Made by a program: the position numbers and the translations under genes. A stretch of 64,000 nucleotides of DNA from contig NZ_BONX01000049.1 of the NCBI RefSeq assembly GCF_016862935.1, positions 62,001 to 126,000 on the forward strand, given 5' to 3'. The stretch is from Plantactinospora mayteni. GTDB taxonomy: Bacteria; Actinomycetota; Actinomycetes; Mycobacteriales; Micromonosporaceae. The notes below the pieces were generated by a model. That model saw only the letters and a program-made list of their open reading frames with translations, was not told where the DNA came from and did no database searches. Shown piece by piece: positions 32,109 through 39,452 of this stretch. Every line of letters begins with the position of its first letter. Position 1 is the stretch's first letter.

Positions 32109-32840
32109 GTGAGTCGTAGCCTGCACACCGACCCGTACCCGATCCGCGCCGCCCGGCGACTCGGCGCGCCCCGGGGCCGGCGCGCGGCCGAGCCGACGGT
32201 GCTGCGCCGCCGCGCCCGCCAGCCAGAACCCGAATTGGGTACCCGCCCCGCGCCCGCCCCGGTCGACGACCCGCAGCCTCGGGTTCCGATCCGGGAGTCC
32301 CCGTTCCCGGTCCGGGAGTCTCCGGCCCGGCCGGGGTTCCTGCATCCGGCGAGCGTCGGCGACATCGCCCGCCTGCTGGACTTCTTCGGCCCAGAGCTGC
32401 GGTACGGGCTACGCGCCGTCGAGCTGCGGCAGGCCGTCGGTGCCGACCGGCCCGGACCGCTGCTCGCGAGGCTGCTGGTGCCGGGCGTGGTGATCCTGCA
32501 CGAGCAGCCGCGACCGCCCTGGATCGTCCCCGGCCGACTGTTGCCGGGTTCGCGGTCCCGGCTGCTCCGGGCCGGTGCCCGGGTCGAGTCCACCGCTATG
32601 TCGACCCGGATCGACTGGCCCGGTACGACGCTGCGGGACTTCATGCTCTTCGACGGCCTGCTGCACGAGATCGGCCACCACCTGGTGCAGCACGGCACCG
32701 GCAAGCGGACCGCCCGGGTACGCCGGACCGCCGACCACGAGCGGTACGCGGACGAGTTCGCCGCCCGCTGCCGGCAACGGTGGGCAGCCGCCGCCACGAC
32801 CGGAGCGGCTCGGAACCCGACCGGAGTCGCTCGTGGATAG
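32109..32840 (+). CDS. HExxH zincin-like protein of unknown role
   Basis: 243-residue protein whose C-terminal third contains LLHEIGHHLVQH near residue 190 and YADEFAAR near 215. This is the HExxH-plus-downstream-Glu arrangement of small zinc metalloproteases such as ImmA/IrrE or SprT-like proteins. The N-terminal 100 residues are Arg/Pro-rich. The start is uncertain: GTG 32109 gives a plausible N-terminus (VSRSLHTDPYP), GTG 32046 adds 21 residues, and neither has a strong ribosome site. It overlaps the next gene by 8 bases, so the two are probably co-expressed. Confidence 0.7.
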   Translation: MSRSLHTDPYPIRAARRLGAPRGRRAAEPTVLRRRARQPEPELGTRPAPAPVDDPQPRVPIRESPFPVRESPARPGFLHPASVGDIARLLDFFGPELRYGLRAVELRQAVGADRPGPLLARLLVPGVVILHEQPRPPWIVPGRLLPGSRSRLLRAGARVESTAMSTRIDWPGTTLRDFMLFDGLLHEIGHHLVQHGTGKRTARVRRTADHERYADEFAARCRQRWAAAATTGAARNPTGVARG

Positions 32841-33885
32841 CCGGGCCCGGCTGGTCGGTGACGGGCTGGAGAACCCGGCGAACGCGTACGCGCTGCGGGA
32901 CGCCGCCGCCATGTTCGGGGTGCCGTGCCTGTTCCGGGACGGCCGAGGGCTGGCCGGACGATGGTCCGCCGAACGGGCCGGCGGGCCGCTGGACATGATC
33001 GACAACACCGAACTGCTGGACCCGTCGACCCCGCTCGTCGCGGTCGAGAACGCACCCGGCGCCACCTCCGTGTTCGGCACCGCCCTCCCGGCGGGACGGC
33101 CGTCCGTCGTGGTCGGCAACGAACGTCTCGGCGTACGGCCGGATGTGTTGCGCTCGGCAGCCCGGTGCGTACAGATCCCGATGGCGGGGCGCGGGGTGAA
33201 CACCCTGAACGTCGCGTCGGCCGCCGCGGTGGCGCTGCACTACCTGGTGGCGGCGTCCGGTCGGCGTACCGTCCGGGGTGCCCGTCCCGAGTCACGGCGG
33301 CCGGCGGTACTGCTGCTCGGGCCCGGTGACCACGTCGAGGCGGGCAGCACGCTGCGCTCGGCCGCCGCCTTCGGCTGGCAGACGGTGGGGCTGGACGACC
33401 GGGCGAAGGTGTGGTGGGGCACGCCCCGGCCGGTACGCACCGAGGCCCGGGCCGCCGCGCGCAGCTCCCGCAATCCGCTCCGGGTGGTGCCGATGCCGGC
33501 GGAGCGGCCGGTCCCAGCCCGGCGGGTGGTGGTCGCCGGGCTGCGCGTCGCCGGTCCGCCGCTGCACCGGGTGGACCTGACCGGCGGCCCGGAGACCCTG
33601 CTGGTGATCCCGGACGAGGAGGCGACCGGGCCGGCCGAGGAGTGGCGCCGGCTCGGTTCACCTGTGGAGTTCGCCCGGCTGGAGTTGCCGGCGGCGGACG
33701 TGCCGTACCGCTACCGGCTGGTCGCGGCGATCGTGCTGGCCGAGGTCGCCCGGCAGCTCGGTAGCCGCAGCCCCGGCCGCCCCGCCCCGGCACCCCGGCA
33801 CCGTCCCCGGTACGACAGTGCGCTCGCCCTGGTCGACTCCCCGGACGCGGAACTGGTCAGCGTGGCGGAACTGGAGTCGTACTGA
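32833..33885 (+). CDS. SpoU/TrmH-type RNA methyltransferase with an internal duplication
   Basis: 350-residue SPOUT-superfamily protein. The first half shows all three SpoU motifs: ENPANAYALRDAA near residue 15, VVVGNERLGV near 95, and IPMAGRGVNTLNVASAAAVAL near 116. The second half repeats the plan in worn form: AGSTLRSAAAFGW near 172, TLLVIPDEEATG near 255, and a closing PYRYRLVAAIVLAEVARQLG near 295. GTG 32833 overlaps the upstream gene by 8 bases. Members of the family 2'-O-methylate rRNA or tRNA as homodimers; this looks like a fused pseudo-dimer with one degenerate half. Confidence 0.82.
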   Translation: MDSRARLVGDGLENPANAYALRDAAAMFGVPCLFRDGRGLAGRWSAERAGGPLDMIDNTELLDPSTPLVAVENAPGATSVFGTALPAGRPSVVVGNERLGVRPDVLRSAARCVQIPMAGRGVNTLNVASAAAVALHYLVAASGRRTVRGARPESRRPAVLLLGPGDHVEAGSTLRSAAAFGWQTVGLDDRAKVWWGTPRPVRTEARAAARSSRNPLRVVPMPAERPVPARRVVVAGLRVAGPPLHRVDLTGGPETLLVIPDEEATGPAEEWRRLGSPVEFARLELPAADVPYRYRLVAAIVLAEVARQLGSRSPGRPAPAPRHRPRYDSALALVDSPDAELVSVAELESY

Positions 33886-33888
33886 GGG

Positions 33889-34662
33889 TCAGGGAGTGTC
33901 GGACTGGCGGAGGCCGGCCATCGCCCACTCCAGGCTCGCCCCCTCGTACGGGCCACCCGGCCGTTGCGCCTCCCGGGCGGCGCGCATCGCCTGGACCCGC
34001 AGGTCGGCCCGCCACACCGCAGCCGGCAACTCGGCCCGCAGGGTCAGCTCCTTGCGGCGCTTCACCTCGAAGAGGTAGTCGTAGCGGGCCAGTCCGGAGA
34101 AGTGCCGCCACAGCGCGACACAGGTCTCGTCGTCCGGCAGTTCCCGGATGACCGGCCCGAAGACCGCCGGACCGGCACCGCCGTCGAAGACCAGCGTCGG
34201 CACGCCGAACGCGCGTACCCGGTCGATCCAGTCCCGGTGCTCGGCGAGTACCGCGGTCCAGGTCGCCGGGTCGGCGGTGGCCGCGTCCACCAGGCTCGGG
34301 TCGTGGCCGAGCGCGGTCAGTGCCGCCCGGGAAGTCTCCGCGCTGGACGGTGCCGGGGCCGGTCCGTCCGGGCCGGCGGCCGGCGGCTGCTGCTCCCACA
34401 TCAGCGCGCCGAGCGCGGCGTAGAACCGCCCCAGCTCCGCCCGGCCGTGCCGGTCCCGGACCAGGATCGCGGTACGCAGCGCGGCCCCGTACTCGGCGTC
34501 GAGCACGGCCGGGTCCTCGTCGGCGGCCAGGTTGACGACCTCCAGGGAAAACAGCCCCCAGTCGAGTTCGATCTCCCCGAGCGCCTCCAGCCGCCGCGCC
34601 CAGCGGGAGGTCTGGTAGCACCACGGGCTGCGCGGGTCGAACAGAAAGGTGATCTTTTCCAT
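33889..34662 (-). CDS. DsbA-like protein, Rv2466c family, SPWC active site
   Basis: 257-residue thioredoxin-fold paralogue of the proteins at 10177 and 41024. The active site reads FDPRSPWC: Ser replaces the first Cys (residue 12) and Cys 15 is kept. The cis-Pro loop GVPTLVFDGG, then FGPV and FEVKRRKE near the C-terminus are conserved. A Pro-rich insert lies near residues 95-108. Loss of the N-terminal Cys should abolish classical disulfide exchange, though isomerase or glutathione/mycothiol-transferase chemistry with Ser is known in related kappa-class folds. It is the last gene of the first DppBCDF operon, 17 bases after the ATPase. Confidence 0.85.
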   Translation of the reverse strand: MEKITFLFDPRSPWCYQTSRWARRLEALGEIELDWGLFSLEVVNLAADEDPAVLDAEYGAALRTAILVRDRHGRAELGRFYAALGALMWEQQPPAAGPDGPAPAPSSAETSRAALTALGHDPSLVDAATADPATWTAVLAEHRDWIDRVRAFGVPTLVFDGGAGPAVFGPVIRELPDDETCVALWRHFSGLARYDYLFEVKRRKELTLRAELPAAVWRADLRVQAMRAAREAQRPGGPYEGASLEWAMAGLRQSDTP

Positions 34663-34679
34663 CTACGGTTACCTCGTTC

Positions 34680-35729
34680 CTATTCGGCCGCGCTGTCGCC
34701 GCTTTGCTCCACAGGGGAGACCGGCGCGGCCGGGGAGAGCGGGAAGTGGCAGGCCACGGTGTGGTCCGGTCGGGCCGCCCGGACCGGTGGCGCCTCGACG
34801 GCGCAGATCTCGGCCGCCCGGGGGCAGCGGGTCCGGAACCGGCAGCCGCTCGGCGGGTCGAGCGGGGACGGCGGTTCACCGGCGAGTTCGTCCGGCACCC
34901 TCGGCCGGGGCCGCTCCGGGTCCGGGCTGGGAATCGAGTCGAGCAACGCCTTCGTGTACGGGTGCAGCGGGTTGCGGTACAACTCCTCGGCGGGGCCGAC
35001 CTCGCAGAGCGTGCCGAGATACATCACCGCGACCCGGTCGCTGACCTGCTTGACCAGGGCCAGGTCGTGCGCGATGAAGAGGTAGGAGAGCCCGAGTTCG
35101 GCGCGCAGTCGCTCGAAGAGGTTGAGCACCTGGGCCTGGCTCAGCACGTCCAGCGAGGAGACCGCCTCGTCGCAGACGATCAGCGCCGGGGCGAGGGTCA
35201 GCGCCCGGGCGATCGCCACCCGCTGGCACTGGCCGCCGGAGAGCTGCCCCGGCTTGCGGTCGCCGAAGACCGACGGGTCCAGCCCGACCAGGTCGAGCAC
35301 CTCCTCGACCCGGGCCCGCCGCTGCCGCCGGTCCCCTGTCCGGTACGCGGCCAGCGGCTCCTCCACGATCGAGAAGACCGTCCACTTCGGATCGAGGGAG
35401 CCGTACGGGTCCTGGAAGACCGCCTGCATCTGCCGGCGGGCCGCCACCAGGTCCCGCCGCTTGCGCGCGCCGGCCAGGTCGACACCCTGGAACCACACCT
35501 CGCCGGACTTCGGCGGCGGTGCCTGGAGTACCGAGCGGACCATCGTCGACTTGCCGGAGCCGGTCTCGCCGACGACACCCAGGGTCTCCCCGGCGCGTAC
35601 CTCGAAGGAGACGTCCGAGACGGCGTGCACCACGCCGCCGCGTACTCCACCGTGGGCGCGTACCACGAACTCCTGGACCAGGTTGCGGACCTCCAGCAGT
35701 GGCCGTCCGGTCCCGTTTCCCGCCGTCAT
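34680..35729 (-). CDS. Peptide-type ABC transporter ATPase (DppF/OppF)
   Basis: 349-residue ATPase with Walker A GETGSGKST near residue 56, signature LSGGQCQRVAIARAL near 163, Walker B LIVCDEAVSSLDV, and the oligopeptide-transporter C-terminal region with CRFRTRCPRAAEIC near 300. Unlike the usual DEP, Walker B continues DEAVS. It overlaps the DppD gene by 4 bases (ATGA) and forms the nucleotide-binding pair with it. Fourth gene of the operon DppB-C-D-F-DsbA-like. The binding protein must be supplied from elsewhere. Confidence 0.93.
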   Translation of the reverse strand: MTAGNGTGRPLLEVRNLVQEFVVRAHGGVRGGVVHAVSDVSFEVRAGETLGVVGETGSGKSTMVRSVLQAPPPKSGEVWFQGVDLAGARKRRDLVAARRQMQAVFQDPYGSLDPKWTVFSIVEEPLAAYRTGDRRQRRARVEEVLDLVGLDPSVFGDRKPGQLSGGQCQRVAIARALTLAPALIVCDEAVSSLDVLSQAQVLNLFERLRAELGLSYLFIAHDLALVKQVSDRVAVMYLGTLCEVGPAEELYRNPLHPYTKALLDSIPSPDPERPRPRVPDELAGEPPSPLDPPSGCRFRTRCPRAAEICAVEAPPVRAARPDHTVACHFPLSPAAPVSPVEQSGDSAAE

Positions 35730-36769
35730 CTCTCGTCCTCACCGGGTAGGGAGTCGTCCGCGCAGGGGAAGAAACAGGCCCACTCGTGCCGGGGTTCCCG
35801 CTCGGTCAGCTCCGGCCGCTCGTGCTGGCAGCGATCCTGCGAACGCGAGCAGCGCGGGGCGAACGCGCAGCCGGGGTCGAGGACCCGCAGGTCCGGCGGG
35901 CGGCCGGAGATCACCGGCAGCGGGGCGTGCGGCGGACGTTCCAGCCTCGGGGTCGCGTCCAGCAGGGCCCGGGTGTACGGCATCCGGACGTGCGCGATCA
36001 TCCGGCGGGTCGGGGCGCGTTCGACGACCCGGCCGGCGTACATCACCGCGACCTGGTCGGCGTAGGAGGCGGCCAGCCCCATGTCGTGGCTGATCAGTAC
36101 GAGCCCCATCGCGAACCGCTGTTGCAGGTCGAGCAGCAGGTCCATGATCTGCGCCTGGGTGGTGACGTCCAGCGCGGTGGTCGCCTCGTCGGCGATCAGC
36201 AGCCCCGGCTGGCAGGCCAGCGCGATGGCGATCATCACCCGCTGGCGCATCCCGCCGGAGAGCTGGTGCGGGTACTCGTGGAAGCGCCGGGCCGGCGCGG
36301 GCAGCCGTACCATCGCCAGCAGCTCGACCGCGCGCTCCCGGGCCTGGCGGCGGCTCATCGGCAGGTGCACCCGGATCGCCTCGGTGAGCTGGTTGCCGAT
36401 CCGCATCGTCGGGTTCAGCGAGCGGGCCGGGTCCTGGAAGATCATCCCGACCTCCCGGCCCAGGCAGCGCCGCAGCTCCTTCTCGCCGAGCCCGACCATC
36501 TGGCGCTCGCCGAGCCGGATCGAGCCACGCACCGTGGCGGTCCGGGGCAGCAGCCCCATCACGGCCCGGGAGGTGACGGTCTTGCCGGAGCCGGACTCGC
36601 CGATCACCGCCAGGGTCTGGCCGGCGTGCACGGTGAGGTCGACCCCGCGTACGGCGTGCACCAGGGCGTCCCGGGTCCGGAAGGTGACCTCCAGGTTCTC
36701 GATGGTCAGCAGCGGCGCGTCCGGGTCGGCGGTCCGGGTCGCGGTGTCCGGCTGGATCTGGGTCGTCAT
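35726..36769 (-). CDS. Peptide-type ABC transporter ATPase (DppD/OppD)
   Basis: 347-residue ATPase with Walker A GESGSGKT near residue 57, signature LSGGMRQRVMIAIAL near 170, Walker B LLIADEATTALDV, and the DppD-type C-terminal block CAFAPRCSRSQDRC near 310. Partner of DppF downstream. Both flanking junctions are 4-base ATGA overlaps, so the four transporter genes are tightly coupled. Family members energise uptake of peptides, nickel or other small solutes. Confidence 0.93.
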   Translation of the reverse strand: MTTQIQPDTATRTADPDAPLLTIENLEVTFRTRDALVHAVRGVDLTVHAGQTLAVIGESGSGKTVTSRAVMGLLPRTATVRGSIRLGERQMVGLGEKELRRCLGREVGMIFQDPARSLNPTMRIGNQLTEAIRVHLPMSRRQARERAVELLAMVRLPAPARRFHEYPHQLSGGMRQRVMIAIALACQPGLLIADEATTALDVTTQAQIMDLLLDLQQRFAMGLVLISHDMGLAASYADQVAVMYAGRVVERAPTRRMIAHVRMPYTRALLDATPRLERPPHAPLPVISGRPPDLRVLDPGCAFAPRCSRSQDRCQHERPELTEREPRHEWACFFPCADDSLPGEDER

Positions 36770-37677
36770 GGCGCACCGGTCCGGGCTCGCAGGGCGTCGC
36801 CGAGGGTGTTGAGGCAGACGATGGTGAGGAAGAGGCAGGCGCTCGGGATCAGCACCAGTTCCGGATTGCTGGAGATGTACGCCTGACCGCGCGAGATCAT
36901 CATCCCCCAGCTCGGCTCCGACGCCGGTACCCCGAAGCCGAGGAAGCTCAGTGACGCCTCGATGGCGATCGCGGCGGCGACCCAGAGCAGGCTGTAGGTG
37001 AGCAGTTGCGGCAGCACGTTCGGGGCGATGTGCCGGAGCAGGATGGCACCGTCCCGCTGGCCGGCGAGCCGGGCGGCGACGACGTACACCTGTTCGCGGA
37101 GCCGGAGGGTGGCGGCCCGGGCCAGCCGGGCGAAGGTCGGGATGGAGAAGAACGAGATCGCCCAGATCACGTTCAACTTGCTCGGCGTGAGGTAGGTCGA
37201 GACGACCAGCACCAGCACCAGGGACGGGAACGCGATCAGCATGTCCAGCAGCCGCATGGTGACCGTCTCCAGCCAGCCGCCCCGGAACGCGGCGAACATC
37301 CCGAGCGAGCCGCCGAGCAGCAGCCCGATCGCGTTGGAGGTGAGCCCCACCTCCAACGACACCCGCCCACCGTGCAGCAGCCGGGAGACGATGTCGTTGC
37401 CGAGCGGATCGGTGCCGAGCAGGTGTCCGGGCGAGAACGGCGGCAGGTTGGCCGCGAGCAGCGAGCCGGCCGTCGGGGACGGCAGGTCCCGGTAGACCAG
37501 CGGCCAGGCGAAGCAGGCCAGCACGATCAGCCCGAGGATGGTGCCGGGAATCCAGAGGCCCTTGCCGGTACCCCGGCGCCGGCTCGCCCGGGCCGGGCCG
37601 GTCGCGGTGGCGTCGAGCGGGTCGGCGGCCGGGTCGGCACCCCGGGCGGTGGCGAGGTCAGGCGGCTGGACGGCCAT
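36766..37677 (-). CDS. Peptide-type ABC transporter permease (DppC/OppC)
   Basis: 303-residue permease with an extended N-terminal tail, a first membrane segment near residues 45-63 and five more after residue 100. LLGTDPLGNDIVSRLLHGGRVSLEVG near 90-115 is the typical DppC signature, and the EAA loop lies near 195-215. Its start lies 20 bases inside the DppB gene. It forms the membrane channel with DppB. Confidence 0.92.
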   Translation of the reverse strand: MAVQPPDLATARGADPAADPLDATATGPARASRRRGTGKGLWIPGTILGLIVLACFAWPLVYRDLPSPTAGSLLAANLPPFSPGHLLGTDPLGNDIVSRLLHGGRVSLEVGLTSNAIGLLLGGSLGMFAAFRGGWLETVTMRLLDMLIAFPSLVLVLVVSTYLTPSKLNVIWAISFFSIPTFARLARAATLRLREQVYVVAARLAGQRDGAILLRHIAPNVLPQLLTYSLLWVAAAIAIEASLSFLGFGVPASEPSWGMMISRGQAYISSNPELVLIPSACLFLTIVCLNTLGDALRARTGAP

Positions 37678-38728
37678 GGCGGATCCTTGGGTCGAGGACG
37701 GCGTAGAGCAGGTCGGTGACGAGGTTGGCGCCGACCACGAAGCAGGCCATCACCACCACGTACGCCTGGACGACCGGAATGTCCCGGCTGTTGATCGCCT
37801 GGAGCAGCCCCTGCCCCATGCCGGGCAGCCCGAACATCTGCTCGATGATCACGGTGCTGCCGATCAGCGCCCCGAACTGGAGCCCGACGATGGTCAGCAG
37901 GCTGAACACCGAGTTGCGCAGCGCGTGCCGGATCAGCACCTGCCAACTGCCGACCCCCTTGGCCCGGGCGGTGGTGATGTAGTCCTCCCGGAGCATCTGG
38001 TCGACGATGTCGGCCCGGAGTACCCGGGTGTACTCGCAGAAGAGCGCGAACGCGATCGCGGTGGCCGGCAGTACCATCGCCCGCAGGTTCGGGCCGATGC
38101 CCTGGGCGATCGGGACGTACCCGACGGCGGGCAGCACCCGCAGGCCGACCGCGAAGATCAGCACCAGTACCAGGGCGAAGACGAAGTTCGGCACCGAGAG
38201 CCCGAACATGCTGACCTGCATCCCGATCCGGTCGGCGAACCCGCCCGGCCGCTTCGCCGCGACCACCGCGGTCGGCACCGCGACCAGCAGGGCCAGCGCG
38301 AAGGCCAGTACCACCAGTTCGAGCGAGACCGGCAGGGCCCGGCCCAGGATCGCGGTGACCGGCTCGTTGTTCTGCAACGAGTTGCCGAGGTCGCCGGTGA
38401 GCGCGTTGCCGAGCCACTGGAGATAGCGGATCAGGAACGGCTCGTCCAGGTTGAGCCGGGCCGAGAGCGCGGCCACCTGCTCCGGGGTGGCGTCGTCGCC
38501 GAGCAGCGCGACGGCGGCGTTGCCGGGCAGCAGGTTCATCAGGCAGAACGTGATGAAGGTGGCGCCCCAGACCACCGGGACGGCCTGGAGCACCCGCGTG
38601 ATCGCGACGCGTACCGCGGGCGAGCGGCCGAGCAGCCGGGCCGGCCGGTCGAGCAGGCCGGCCAGCCGGTTCGGACGCGACTGCGACCGGGGCGGCCGGC
38701 CGGGTGACCGGGTGAGGGTGTCAGACAT
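37658..38728 (-). CDS. Peptide-type ABC transporter permease (DppB/OppB)
   Basis: 356-residue permease; family length is about 310-340, and the excess is an Arg-rich N-terminal 40 residues before the first membrane helix. VVWGATFITFCLMNLLPG near 53, the EAA loop LREDYITTARAKG near 235, and a C-terminal DLLYAVLDPRIR are standard DppB features. First gene of the operon DppB-C-D-F-DsbA-like. The variant operator site E lies 58 bases upstream. Confidence 0.92.
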   Translation of the reverse strand: MSDTLTRSPGRPPRSQSRPNRLAGLLDRPARLLGRSPAVRVAITRVLQAVPVVWGATFITFCLMNLLPGNAAVALLGDDATPEQVAALSARLNLDEPFLIRYLQWLGNALTGDLGNSLQNNEPVTAILGRALPVSLELVVLAFALALLVAVPTAVVAAKRPGGFADRIGMQVSMFGLSVPNFVFALVLVLIFAVGLRVLPAVGYVPIAQGIGPNLRAMVLPATAIAFALFCEYTRVLRADIVDQMLREDYITTARAKGVGSWQVLIRHALRNSVFSLLTIVGLQFGALIGSTVIIEQMFGLPGMGQGLLQAINSRDIPVVQAYVVVMACFVVGANLVTDLLYAVLDPRIRHGRPAA

Positions 38729-38785
38729 CGATCACCGCACATTCCGGGCGCGATCGGGGCATCGGCACCGATCGCTCCGGCCCGA

Positions 38786-38802
38786 GTTTTGGAGAGCAGA
38801 AA
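38786..38802. promoter_or_regulatory. Degenerate inverted-repeat operator, site E
   Basis: GTTTTG-GAGAG-CAGAAA, which matches the perfect sites A and D at 10 of 12 arm positions with the same 5-base spacer. It lies 58 bases upstream of the first DppB gene. The nearby sequence TTTCGTCCACGAGAA (38818-38832) is a second, unrelated partial palindrome. Confidence 0.45.
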
Positions 38803-38858
38803 CGAGACCTACCCACGTTTCGTCCACGAGAATTCCTAACACATCCGGGTTGGTGGTG

Positions 38859-39410
38859 TCACGGGTTGCGTCCGCAGGCCAGCAGCAGCCGGGTCAGCAG
38901 GTCAGCCTCGGGTTCGGCCGCCGGCAGCGGCGCCCCGAACCGGTCCGCCGGCAGGCTCCCCTCAGCCGCCGCCGGGGCGAAGAACCCGTACGCGAGCCGG
39001 ACCAGGCCCTCGTCCATCGCCTCGGCGGCCCCGATCGCCCGGGCCAGGTCCCAACTGTGTACGACCAGCCCGCTGACCCGCATGACCAGGAACTCCTCGC
39101 CGCTGACCGTGCGCTTCGGCAGCCGTACCTCGGCGGTCATCGCACCCGGCTCACGGAACGCGGACCGGATCACCTCGACGCTGGCCGACCACGCCTCGGC
39201 CAGGTCACCGGTGACCGGGCTCCGGTCCACCTCCTCACCGCGCAGCAGTTGCCCGCAGTGCGCGTTCCCCTCGACGACGTGCCGGACCAGCGCCGACACG
39301 TCCCACTCGGTGCACGGGGTACCGGCCGTCCACTGGTCCGGGCCGACCGCCGCCAGCCGCTTCCCGAACGTCTCCAGAGCCCTGTCCAGCTCGTCGAGCA
39401 GTGCCATCAC
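38859..39410 (-). CDS. TIGR03086 / DinB-like protein of the mycothiol-dependent isomerase superfamily
   Basis: 183-residue four-helix protein related to the N-terminal domain of mycothiol-dependent maleylpyruvate isomerase. Features are TPCTEWDVSALVRHVVEG near residues 31-48 and VVHSWDLARAIG near 117-128, with His residues in metal-ligand positions. It lacks the second domain of the Corynebacterium enzyme. It is on its own between the two transporter operons, 42 bases before the second binding-protein gene ends. With a gentisate dioxygenase and a FAH hydrolase in the window, isomerisation of maleylpyruvate is a possible role; other TIGR03086 proteins have unknown function. Confidence 0.75.
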   Translation of the reverse strand: MMALLDELDRALETFGKRLAAVGPDQWTAGTPCTEWDVSALVRHVVEGNAHCGQLLRGEEVDRSPVTGDLAEAWSASVEVIRSAFREPGAMTAEVRLPKRTVSGEEFLVMRVSGLVVHSWDLARAIGAAEAMDEGLVRLAYGFFAPAAAEGSLPADRFGAPLPAAEPEADLLTRLLLACGRNP

Positions 39411-39452
39411 GCAGTCTCCTCACAGGTCCGCAGTCTCACGGGTCCGCGTCTC

